Below, piece by piece: positions 1 to 6,647 of a stretch of DNA of 11,917 nt. Within the stretch, counting starts at the first letter, position 1; every line of letters starts with the position of its first letter. The DNA comes from DAINBT01 sp036732785 (GTDB lineage: Bacteria > Planctomycetota > Phycisphaerae > Sedimentisphaerales > SM23-30): assembly GCA_964537505.1 (NCBI GenBank), contig CAZICK010000109.1, positions 1-11,917 of the forward strand, written 5' to 3'. The notes below the pieces were generated by a model, which saw nothing but the letters and a program-made list of their open reading frames with translations, was not told the DNA's origin and made no database searches. The translations under genes and the position numbers were made by a program.

Positions 1-1
1 T

Positions 2-103
2 TTGAGAAATTTTCAAAGCTGGGCACTGCCGCCTAAGCAAACTTTTGACGCAGGCGTCAAGATTGGCAGGAAGCTCGGAATTCCGGCGAGGTTCGTCCGA
101 TGA
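2..103 (+). CDS. C-terminal end of an unidentified upstream gene (5' partial)
   Basis: An open frame enters from the left edge and ends at the TGA at 101-103. The last 33 or so codons read like real protein and end in VKIGRKLGIPARFVR. The other two forward frames have stops near here (TAA at 34 and TGA at 52 in the frame of the next gene; TGA at 3 in the third frame). The stop overlaps the next start as ATGA, a common sign of translational coupling. The product cannot be recognised from so little sequence. It could instead be the N-terminal part of the next protein, split from it by a frameshift or sequencing error, because the next ORF lacks the export signal its domains call for. Confidence 0.4.
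   Translation: MRNFQSWALPPKQTFDAGVKIGRKLGIPARFVR
45..60. promoter_or_regulatory. Perfect 16-bp palindrome TTGACGC-AG-GCGTCAA
   Basis: Two 7-base arms (45-51 and 54-60) are exact inverted complements around an AG centre. The site lies 39 bp before the ATG at 100. It could be an operator for a dimeric regulator or a short RNA hairpin. It also sits inside the probable end of the upstream coding frame, so the symmetry may be chance. No matching promoter hexamers were seen beside it. Confidence 0.25.
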
Positions 104-1593
104 CCGAAGATGAATGGAATAGTTCAATGAGTGCATGGGAAACGGGCGAGGTTGAGGGTGAGCCTTATAATTATGGTGAGCCAACCATGTTTATGCCTGC
201 GGAATTATATGTTTATGATGACGGTCCCGATGGTGGCGGCGGCGGCGGCCGCTGCGAGGACGATGGACTGGTAATGGTCTGGATGACCGAGGCTGACCAG
301 CCAACAGTTGGTCAGAATTATGCCAGTGCATGGGTCTATGAATATGCAGAGGATCCAGATCTGACCAATTGCATCATATCAGTTGACGTGTATCCACCCG
401 CAGGCATCACGACGGTATCTTACCGTATGGTTGATATCAATGGTTTGTCCCGCGAATGGTGGTGGAATGTACCCGCTGACATTCCTGACTCGGTACTTAC
501 AACCGTGACGATTGACACATCTGTGACCGGGACAGGCGCCACTAATCCACCGGCAGCAGGATATGTCGGTGCTATAGGATTTGATATCACGCAGGTTGTG
601 TCAATGGCTGCGGATGAAAATGGGGTATGGTTCCCGGATGTGGTTTCACCGCCTCCGGGCGGTTCAGTTGGCGCTTTGTGGAATTACTGGTATAATTTGT
701 CCGTCACACCGAAGCCTTTCAGCGATGATGTCAATAGCAAGTGGTTTGTCAAATATAGTCAACCGCCGGTAGTGCTTGAAAGCGGTCTTATCGACGGCTG
801 GGATGAGAAATCCAGCTATCAAAATAAGCCTATAATGGCGGATGATTGGCTGTGCAAAGATGACCGCCCGATTACCGATTTCCACTGGTGGGGTTCATAT
901 CTCGGCTGGACTGGTACTTCTCCGCCACCGATAGTTCCCAAGGCATTCCATATCGGGATATGGACTGATGTGCCTAAAAATGTTGATGGAATACCCTACA
1001 GCCGTCCCGGTACCCTGGTCTGGGAGAACTTCTGTAAAAGTTATGTCTGGAACTTTGCCGGATATGACCGTGATCCCCGTATCGGAGATGATACCACTGG
1101 ATGGATGGAAAACGAAGCATGCTTCCAGTTCGCCCAGTTCCTTTCGGAGGATGAGTGGTTCAAACAGGAACCAGAGGAACCGTGGCCATGGGAAGTTGAG
1201 GATGAATATCCCAATGGCAGGGTATATTGGCTGAGCATCGCCGCGATTTACGATCCTGGTGTCGTCCCAATGTATCCGTGGGGCTGGAAGACTCGCGAGC
1301 GTATCTTCAATGACGATGCTGTGCGTATCGATTCAGTCGTGGATGCCGCTGGTGGAACATCTATCTGGCCGCCGACAATCGGTTCGATGGTGGTCGGTGC
1401 CGATACTGAACCAGTAGAGTATCCAGATGGGATATCATGGGATCTGGCATTTGAGCTGACTACCAATGTTCCCGGATACGCTGACGACCCGATTCCTGGT
1501 GATATGAACCATGACGGAACGGTCGATTTGGAAGATTTTAGCATACTGGCTGGTAACTTTCTGAGTGTGTATGTTGGGCCTTATGGACCTTAA
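100..1593 (+). CDS. Probable secreted DUF7901-type protein with C-terminal dockerin-like calcium loop
   Basis: 497 residues, acidic and rich in Trp, Tyr and Pro. Residues 1-50 are low-complexity acidic and end in six glycines. About 55-205 looks like a beta-rich module. About 212-400 matches my memory of the DUF7901 family common in Sedimentisphaerales: a SQPP motif, then MADDWLC, then ITDFHWWGSY, then the FHIGIWTDVP strand and a LVWEN motif. Residues 468-479 (DMNHDGTVDLED) form one EF-hand/dockerin loop with ligands at positions 1, 3, 5, 9 and 12, followed by FSILAGNFL, which is typical of planctomycete surface proteins. The role is inferred as extracellular or cell-surface, possibly carbohydrate-related; no catalytic motif is visible. 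The ATG at 100 has GAGG 8 nt upstream and overlaps the previous stop. Oddly, no signal peptide follows this start, so the true N-terminus may lie upstream in another frame. Two hairpins follow the stop. Confidence 0.7.
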   Translation: MTEDEWNSSMSAWETGEVEGEPYNYGEPTMFMPAELYVYDDGPDGGGGGGRCEDDGLVMVWMTEADQPTVGQNYASAWVYEYAEDPDLTNCIISVDVYPPAGITTVSYRMVDINGLSREWWWNVPADIPDSVLTTVTIDTSVTGTGATNPPAAGYVGAIGFDITQVVSMAADENGVWFPDVVSPPPGGSVGALWNYWYNLSVTPKPFSDDVNSKWFVKYSQPPVVLESGLIDGWDEKSSYQNKPIMADDWLCKDDRPITDFHWWGSYLGWTGTSPPPIVPKAFHIGIWTDVPKNVDGIPYSRPGTLVWENFCKSYVWNFAGYDRDPRIGDDTTGWMENEACFQFAQFLSEDEWFKQEPEEPWPWEVEDEYPNGRVYWLSIAAIYDPGVVPMYPWGWKTRERIFNDDAVRIDSVVDAAGGTSIWPPTIGSMVVGADTEPVEYPDGISWDLAFELTTNVPGYADDPIPGDMNHDGTVDLEDFSILAGNFLSVYVGPYGP

Positions 1594-1606
1594 TCGTTCT
1601 GTATGA

Positions 1607-1627
1607 CAACTGACAACAGGTCAGTTG
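1607..1627 (+). terminator. Small perfect hairpin just after the stop codon
   Basis: CAACTGAC (1607-1614) pairs with GTCAGTTG (1620-1627) around a 5-nt loop, starting 13 nt past the stop at 1593. No T-run follows. It probably acts as a 3' mRNA stabiliser or as the first half of a double terminator with the stronger hairpin at 1651-1691. Confidence 0.5.
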
Positions 1628-1650
1628 AGACATTTATTGTAAAGTAACAG

Positions 1651-1691
1651 ACCCTGCGAGTTGCTGTGGAAACGGGACTCGCAGGGTTTTT
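1651..1691 (+). terminator. Rho-independent terminator
   Basis: ACCCTGCGAGT (1651-1661) pairs perfectly over 11 bp with ACTCGCAGGGT (1677-1687) around a 15-nt loop. The T-run 1687-1691 follows, with more Ts after G1692. This should end the transcript of the DUF7901-type gene and separate it from the promoter at 1738. Confidence 0.85.
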
Positions 1692-1737
1692 GTTTGTCGG
1701 AAGCTGGGCCGTCCGGCAGAAAAAGGTCCGAAAATAG

Positions 1738-1766
1738 TTGACACGTTGTACTTACCGCTGTATAAT
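1738..1766 (+). promoter_or_regulatory. Exact-consensus sigma70 promoter
   Basis: TTGACA (1738-1743), a 17-bp spacer, then TATAAT (1761-1766): both hexamers and the spacing are ideal. Transcription should start near 1773. It lies just downstream of the terminator at 1651-1691 and 588 bp before the GAF-HlyD start. It must therefore drive the small ORF at 1801, a non-coding RNA, or a very long leader of the GAF-HlyD gene. Confidence 0.8.
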
Positions 1767-1778
1767 ACCACAAGTGGT
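1767..1778. promoter_or_regulatory. Palindrome ACCACAAGTGGT over the predicted transcription start
   Basis: ACCAC (1767-1771) and GTGGT (1774-1778) are inverted complements around AA, directly abutting the -10 box and covering the expected start at about 1773. This is the classic place for a repressor operator on a strong promoter. No regulator gene is visible in the window, so the function is inferred from position and symmetry only. Confidence 0.35.
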
Positions 1779-1800
1779 GTATTTACGGAGAGGAGTTCTT

Positions 1801-1977
1801 TTGCGGCCGAGCCAGCAAAGGCATAAGGAGGCGGAATTTTTTGTCGAGTCAGAAGGATCTGATGTTTTTTCACCATGGACTAGTGAGTGCCGACCGGTGT
1901 TTTATGCACAGCAGGCCCGCGGGGGCGTCTGTGTAGGGGGGGCGGTTTCGCACAAATCTGGGGTTTTGCGATGTTGA
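1801..1977 (+). CDS. Candidate 58-codon small protein behind the consensus promoter
   Basis: The TTG at 1801 follows a strong ribosome site, GGAGAGGAG (1787-1795), with a 5-nt spacer, about 28 nt after the predicted transcription start. The frame runs to TGA at 1975-1977. The product is polar at the start (QQRHKEAEFF) and Gly/Cys-rich at the end (ARGGVCVGGAVSHKSGVLRC), with no signal peptide or membrane helix. No family is recognised. In favour: an ideal promoter and a good ribosome site in the right order. Against: a TTG start, a G-tract region that biases the C-terminal composition, and two other short frames (from 1862 and 1887) of similar weak quality. It could be a leader peptide, a small secreted or modified peptide, or chance inside a non-coding RNA. 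Confidence 0.3.
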   Translation: MRPSQQRHKEAEFFVESEGSDVFSPWTSECRPVFYAQQARGGVCVGGAVSHKSGVLRC

Positions 1978-2053
1978 TGGCGTGGCGACCTGCAGGACGG
2001 GGGTTGGGACGGATGTTTTCTAACGGTAGGGGGGGCTGTGTGGCGTTTTCGGG
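1921..2053 (+). other. Cluster of G-tracts on the plus strand (quadruplex-prone)
   Basis: Seven runs of three or more G lie within 133 bp: 1921-1925, 1936-1942, 1960-1963, 1999-2003, 2006-2008, 2029-2035 and 2051-2053. Several runs are close enough to form G-quadruplexes in DNA or in the RNA made from the promoter at 1738. Nothing else in the window has comparable G-runs. There is no recognisable gene here. Confidence 0.5.
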
Positions 2054-2116
2054 TAATCGTCGTAAATCTTTATGGCAGCGGGGCTAACAGCCGATAGTAA
2101 AAAGAACGGATGAAAT

Positions 2117-2144
2117 TTGACCATTGTGTTTATTCTGTTAGAAT
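2117..2144 (+). promoter_or_regulatory. Candidate promoter for the GAF-HlyD/M50 gene pair
   Basis: TTGACC (2117-2122), a 16-bp spacer and TAGAAT (2139-2144) match the sigma70 consensus at 5/6 in each hexamer. The predicted start, near 2151, would put the hairpin 2153-2166 at the very 5' end of the mRNA and leave a leader of about 200 nt before the ATG at 2354. Confidence 0.45.
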
Positions 2145-2152
2145 CATAATGT

Positions 2153-2174
2153 GTGCGATTTCGCACTTTTTCTT
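2153..2174 (+). terminator. Short hairpin with T-tract, possible terminator
   Basis: GTGCGA (2153-2158) pairs with TCGCAC (2161-2166). Sterically this gives a 5-bp stem and a 4-nt loop. TTTTTCTT follows at 2167-2174. It could end a roughly 400-nt RNA started at 1773. If instead the promoter at 2117-2144 is real, the hairpin would cap the 5' end of the next transcript. The stem is short, so termination may be partial. Confidence 0.4.
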
Positions 2175-2199
2175 GTGTGTTGCTTATACGCAAAATTAG

Positions 2200-2295
2200 A
2201 ACAGGGCCTTTGGAGCCAAGGCGGATAATTTTATACACTAGCGAAACATTTATCGAAGTTATATAAAAATCCATTTTCGCGTAACAGGCCCTGTT
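2200..2295. repeat. 96-bp inverted-repeat structure with 10-bp perfect ends
   Basis: AACAGGGCCT (2200-2209) and AGGCCCTGTT (2286-2295) are exact inverted complements. A second, imperfect layer lies inside: GGATAATTTTATA (2223-2235) against TATATAAAAATCC (10 of 13 pairs). The right end is also a palindrome by itself, AACAGG-C-CCTGTT (2283-2295). No target-site duplication flanks it, which argues against a small transposon. A leader RNA structure or paired operator sites upstream of the GAF-HlyD gene is more likely. Confidence 0.5.
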
Positions 2296-2353
2296 GAATG
2301 AAATTGGGTTTAGAAAACTGCGAAAGTTAACATGTTTTGACAAGAAGTTTTTG

Positions 2354-4294
2354 ATGGATACGAGGAATAAGACCGTGCCGGAAAGTGAAGCTGCCCAGCG
2401 TTTGGCGGAGATATTGAATCGGATTGCGAAGCTTCCGTCAGGTAATCTGGAGCCGCCGCAATTTTTTGCGAATTTTCTGCAACTTGCCGTGGCAGCGACA
2501 GGTTCGCGTGGTGGTGCGATATGGGTGTTGCAGGCGGGTGCGGCGCCACAATGCTATTGCCATGTGGAGATGGAACTGTGCGGTATTAATGAGCCTAGCC
2601 AACAGGAGTTGGTAATAGAGGGTGTGCAACGTGCGGCAAACGAGTCTAAGACGTTGGTGATACCGGCGGCGGGGGCAGAAGGGCTGGAAACAAGTGCAGA
2701 GGGTAAAACCAATCAATGCGGGTATCCGTTGTTTTTCAAGCCGTTGCGTGCAGCGAATCAAGTAGCCATGGTGGTGCAGATGATCGGGTCGGAGAATCTG
2801 AGTGCGCATGATTATCGTGCCATAGTGGGACTGCTGGATCAGGCAGGAGAGTCGGGAGAGAGATATCTGGTGCATCGTCGGGCAGCGGTGCTGGAAGATG
2901 ATCGCAAGGTGCTGGCGCGTCTGCTTCGATACACCGAAGGTGTGCACAACTCACTGGATGCGGAGCGGGTGGTGTATCAGATAGCCAACCTTGGTCGGGA
3001 CGCAATCGGTTGTGATCGTGTGGTGGTGTGGATCGATCCGGCTGTGAAACGTGGTTTGCGTGCGGTGAGCGGTATTGATAAACCGGATCGTCGGGCGGTT
3101 CTGATGCAGTCGCTGGAAAAGCTGAGCAGACACTGTCTGGAGATCAAAAAGCCGATAGTGGCGTCGCGAGACCAACTGGTGGAGCTTTCGGAGGAGGAAG
3201 AGCTGACAGGTTTGCTGAAAGGGTATTTCAACATAAGCCAATTGGATCAGATATTTCTTCAGCCGATCAAGCATGAGGAAAAATACGTTGGTGTGTTGGC
3301 TGCTGAGGGGTTCGAGGAGCAAATCAGCAGTAATCTGGCAGGGGTGATGGCGGCGGTGAGCAGTCACGCAGGTGTGGCGTTGGCCAATGCGATGGAGATG
3401 GGATCGGTACCGATGATTCGTCCGCTGTCGCGGCTGAAGAAGGTCAAAGATGATCCGAAGAAACGGCGGAAATGGATAATAAGATTGGCAATCGTCTTGA
3501 TTGGGTTGGCGATTCTTTTGCTTATGCCGTGGATAATAAGGATAGAGTGTGCGTGCGAGTTGACGCCTAAGGACATGCGTGTTGTGGAGTCGGCGCTGGA
3601 TGGGGTTCAAATCGAGCAAATCGTACGAGCCAGGGGTGAAGTGCAAAAAGGAGAGATTATCGCGGTACTGGATGATCTGGCACTGGCGACCGAACGTGAT
3701 TCGGCACGGCAAAAGTGGGCACAGGAGCTTATTAACCAAGGTCAAGCCATAGGCGATACGAATATAAAGTTAAGCCAACTGGAAATAACAAGGCTGGAAA
3801 ATCAGGTCAAGTTCTATGATGAGCAAATAGAGAAATGCCAGGTTCGTTCTCCAATAGATGGAACAATTCTGACGGCTCAGTTGGAGCGTAAAGAAGGACA
3901 GACCTTGAAAAAAGGTGATCCGATATGTGAAATTGCGGATTTGAGTGAGTGGCAGTTGCGTCTGGATGTGCCGCAGGAGGAGATCGACTGGGTGCAACAA
4001 GGTTTGGCGGGCGGTGAAAGATCGCAGGTGGAATTTTTTCTGGCAGCGACGCCCCAACATAAGTTAAGCAGCACTTTAGTGGAAGCCGCTCAAATCGGTC
4101 AGATGGCCCGGATCAAAGATGAAGGTAACGTATATGAGATTCGCATAGACGTTTCCAGCGAGGATCTGGAAGAGATCGAACACAGCTTGCGCAGCGGAAT
4201 GATCGGTCGGGCGAAGATATCGACTGTTTCGCGGCCGTTGGGATATGTGCTGTTGCGGAAAGTGATTCGGTTTTTCCGTGTAACGTTTTTCTGA
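2354..4294 (+). CDS. GAF-domain HlyD-family membrane adaptor
   Basis: 646 residues from the ATG at 2354. About 33-165 is a weak GAF-like region; about 199-345 is a clearer GAF domain (DAERVVYQIANLGRDAIGCDRV... LQPIKHEEKYVGVLAAEG... ALANAM), predicted cytosolic. A basic stretch (RLKKVKDDPKKRRK) precedes one membrane helix, about 374-397. The rest is a periplasmic HlyD/RND-type adaptor: lipoyl half-motif 408-440, short coiled coil about 442-494, second lipoyl half with RSPIDGTI and EGQTLKKGDPICEI (498-527), then a beta-barrel to about 625. The family bridges inner-membrane machines to the outer membrane or periplasm; the GAF part suggests a small-molecule or signal input. Starts: ATG 2354 has AGAAG 6 nt upstream; GTG 2375 has a better GAGGA site at 8 nt; the frame stays open back to TTG 2294. 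The next gene begins 22 bp downstream, so they probably share a transcript. No pump ATPase or RND gene is adjacent. Confidence 0.85.
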   Translation: MDTRNKTVPESEAAQRLAEILNRIAKLPSGNLEPPQFFANFLQLAVAATGSRGGAIWVLQAGAAPQCYCHVEMELCGINEPSQQELVIEGVQRAANESKTLVIPAAGAEGLETSAEGKTNQCGYPLFFKPLRAANQVAMVVQMIGSENLSAHDYRAIVGLLDQAGESGERYLVHRRAAVLEDDRKVLARLLRYTEGVHNSLDAERVVYQIANLGRDAIGCDRVVVWIDPAVKRGLRAVSGIDKPDRRAVLMQSLEKLSRHCLEIKKPIVASRDQLVELSEEEELTGLLKGYFNISQLDQIFLQPIKHEEKYVGVLAAEGFEEQISSNLAGVMAAVSSHAGVALANAMEMGSVPMIRPLSRLKKVKDDPKKRRKWIIRLAIVLIGLAILLLMPWIIRIECACELTPKDMRVVESALDGVQIEQIVRARGEVQKGEIIAVLDDLALATERDSARQKWAQELINQGQAIGDTNIKLSQLEITRLENQVKFYDEQIEKCQVRSPIDGTILTAQLERKEGQTLKKGDPICEIADLSEWQLRLDVPQEEIDWVQQGLAGGERSQVEFFLAATPQHKLSSTLVEAAQIGQMARIKDEGNVYEIRIDVSSEDLEEIEHSLRSGMIGRAKISTVSRPLGYVLLRKVIRFFRVTFF

Positions 4295-4316
4295 TTGGTT
4301 TTTTCGGCGGATAGCG

Positions 4317-6524
4317 ATGGTTAAAGTTGAGCATGACAACCTGATTTTGGGTATTAATACGCCGACCGACGATAAGCAGTCACTGCCGAAGGCACGTCGT
4401 GATGTGGAGATAACCGAGCAGGTTTATTACGGTAAGCCGTGTTTTGTGCTTAAAGATCCGACGGCGCTGCGTTACTATCGGCTGCGTCCGCCGGAATATA
4501 CCATCTATCGGATGCTCGACGGCAAGACGACGATAGAAGATATAAGCAAGGTTCTGAGCGAGCGGTTTCCGGATGAGGAATTTGATGCGCAAGCGGTGAT
4601 GAGTTTCATTATTATGCTGCGGGGCGCAAATCTTCTGCATATATCGGGCGTTACCGATACCGATTATCTGCTCAAGCGTAAGAAGGTAATAACTCGTAAT
4701 ATTTTCCAAAAGATCCGCGCGGAATTTCTTTTTTTTAAGATACCGCTTTTTGACCCGGACAAGCTGCTGAATTATATGCATCGTTATCTGAGCGGGCTGA
4801 TTTATCGGCGTTTTACGGCGATACTGACGCTGCTGATGCTTGCCGGGGCGCTGGCCCTGTTGATCAGTGATATCGACAAGCTGAGTCAAAGACAACCGAT
4901 TCTCGATCCGCGTAATTTGCTGTTTTTCGCACCAGCGTTGTATCTTATCAAGCTGATCCATGAATTTGGTCACGGACTGACGAGCAAATATTTCGGCAGC
5001 GAAGTTCATGAGATGGGGATATTGTTCCTGGTGTTTATGCCGTGCCCTTATTGCGATGTGTCGGATTCGTGGATGGTTCCTGAAAAGAGCAGGCGGATGT
5101 GGATAACGGCAGGGGGGATCGTAGTGGAAATTGTTCTGGCGGGTCTGGCTACATATCTGTGGTGGCTGACGGAGTCGAAAACGGCGCTGAACCAATTTGC
5201 GCTTAACGTGATGCTGGCGGCGAGCGTGAACACGATACTATTCAACGGCAATCCACTGCTTCGTTTCGACGGTTACTATTTTATGATGGACCTGGTAGAG
5301 ATACCAAACCTCAAGCAAAAAGGACGGGGTTTTATGTGGTATCTGGTGCAGCGTTTTGTGCTGGGGGTGAAAAATGCGGTCGAGCCGATAGACGTGCGCG
5401 GCCGTGAATTTACGGTACTTGGCTACGCGATATGCAGCGCGATATATCGCTGGTTCATAATGGTTGCGATAGTAATGATGGTATGGAGATTTCTGGATCC
5501 GTATGGTTGGGGGGTGATTGGTGGGATATTGGCGCTGGGCTGTCTTTTCAGCGCGTTTGTGACCCCGGTTGTCAAGTTTGCGAAATATATCTTTACGCAG
5601 CATCATCAACTAAATATTCGCCTGGCCACAGCGATAATTTTGTTGGTTTTGGGGTGCACGGCGATTTACATAGTGATGGTGCAGAAGCTCGAGCAGAGCG
5701 TTGACGCGCAATGCGTGCTGCGTCCGGCCGGGATACATCCGATATATGTAACTCAACCCGGGTTTATCGAGGCACGAAACAATAAGACGTTTGTTCGAGA
5801 CGGTCAAGCGGTGGAAGCGGATCAGGTATTGCTGGTACTTTCAGATTCGCAATTGCAATACAGGGTGGATGAGTTGGATTTGCAGATTCAGCAACTGGAG
5901 ACCAAGGACGCTTTGGCGTTGCAGCAGGGTGAGACGGCTCAAAAAGCACAAATCGACGCTGAGGTCAAGGCTTTGACGGGCCAATATGCCAGTGCCAGGT
6001 ATAACCTGGATAAACTTACTATTCGTTCTCAGTTCGCAGGTATAGTGCAATTGCGTACCAGTGAGCCGCTGGCGAACCTTGAGGGTCGATATATGCCACT
6101 GCAGGCGGAGATATTTGGTGTATTTCAACCGGGCAGTTTTGAGGCGGTTGTGGCGATCAATCATCGTGATATAGAACTGATAAGTTCCGGGCAGTCGGCT
6201 AAGATTAAATTATGGTCGCTGGATGGGGAAGTATTTGAGAGCGAAGTGGTTGAAAAGCCTCCCAGGCAGGTTATCAAGATGTCGAGCGCCGCTTTTTCCA
6301 CGATGTATGGTGGCGAAGTGGCTACCATGGGCGGTACGACCAGGGAAGACGCTCTGGAACCGGCGGAAAACACTTATGAACTGGTTTTGCCTATGCCAAG
6401 CGGGGAAACGCGTTTTTGTGACGGTATGGTGGGGCGGGCTAAGGTAATCGTAGAGGAGAAAACACTGGCCAAGGCTTTTTATTTGTGGCTGATCACGACG
6501 TTAAAACAGGACATTCGGTTGTAA
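4317..6524 (+). CDS. PqqD-like/M50 site-2-type protease fused to HlyD-like domain
   Basis: 735 residues. About 31-107 is a PqqD-like winged fold (RLRPPEYTIYRMLDGKTTIEDI), the type that binds peptide leaders in modified-peptide pathways. The multi-pass membrane core has helices near 164-183, 199-213, 263-284, 295-310, 366-390, 397-417 and 435-455. It carries the M50 zinc motif HEFGH (215-219) and the second site NPLLRFDG (312-319), so the protease appears catalytically intact. A CPYCDVSDSW motif (243-252) follows the first site, as I recall for planctomycete relatives. After the last helix, about 470-640 is a periplasmic lipoyl/HlyD-like region with a coiled coil (515-565) and the TIRSQFAGIVQLR half-motif. 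The ATG at 4317 lies 22 bp after the GAF-HlyD stop. Likely role: peptide- or protein-binding intramembrane protease and adaptor working with that partner; the substrate is unknown. Annotation pipelines may call it peptidase M50 or an efflux adaptor. Confidence 0.87.
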   Translation: MVKVEHDNLILGINTPTDDKQSLPKARRDVEITEQVYYGKPCFVLKDPTALRYYRLRPPEYTIYRMLDGKTTIEDISKVLSERFPDEEFDAQAVMSFIIMLRGANLLHISGVTDTDYLLKRKKVITRNIFQKIRAEFLFFKIPLFDPDKLLNYMHRYLSGLIYRRFTAILTLLMLAGALALLISDIDKLSQRQPILDPRNLLFFAPALYLIKLIHEFGHGLTSKYFGSEVHEMGILFLVFMPCPYCDVSDSWMVPEKSRRMWITAGGIVVEIVLAGLATYLWWLTESKTALNQFALNVMLAASVNTILFNGNPLLRFDGYYFMMDLVEIPNLKQKGRGFMWYLVQRFVLGVKNAVEPIDVRGREFTVLGYAICSAIYRWFIMVAIVMMVWRFLDPYGWGVIGGILALGCLFSAFVTPVVKFAKYIFTQHHQLNIRLATAIILLVLGCTAIYIVMVQKLEQSVDAQCVLRPAGIHPIYVTQPGFIEARNNKTFVRDGQAVEADQVLLVLSDSQLQYRVDELDLQIQQLETKDALALQQGETAQKAQIDAEVKALTGQYASARYNLDKLTIRSQFAGIVQLRTSEPLANLEGRYMPLQAEIFGVFQPGSFEAVVAINHRDIELISSGQSAKIKLWSLDGEVFESEVVEKPPRQVIKMSSAAFSTMYGGEVATMGGTTREDALEPAENTYELVLPMPSGETRFCDGMVGRAKVIVEEKTLAKAFYLWLITTLKQDIRL

Positions 6525-6647
6525 TGACTCGCTGTGGGGATATATCGGACGTATCGAGAAAAAAGGTCGGCTCACCGGGCAGACACCCAAAAAACAGCAC
6601 TTAGAAGCGTGGAGTGCATTCTTTCAGGGGGCGTCAGATAAATCTTA

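Noticed and set aside
1887..2087. 66-codon plus-strand GTG ORF in the spacer
   Set aside because: Its Gly/Arg-rich product simply reflects the G-tracts and there is no good ribosome site; the frame from 1801 is better supported.
2200..2295. Miniature transposon with terminal inverted repeats
   Set aside because: The ends are inverted repeats but no flanking target duplication is present; a leader structure or regulator sites fit better.
2020..2343. 107-codon minus-strand ORF in the spacer
   Set aside because: It crosses the inverted repeat and the hairpin, has no ribosome site that I could support, and resembles no family.
2951..3745. 264-codon minus-strand ORF
   Set aside because: It lies entirely antisense to the GAF-HlyD gene, has basic low-quality composition (rich in His, Arg, Gln) and no recognisable domain.
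4380..5195. 271-codon minus-strand ORF
   Set aside because: Antisense to the M50 gene, whose motifs are unambiguous; the composition is that of a shadow frame.
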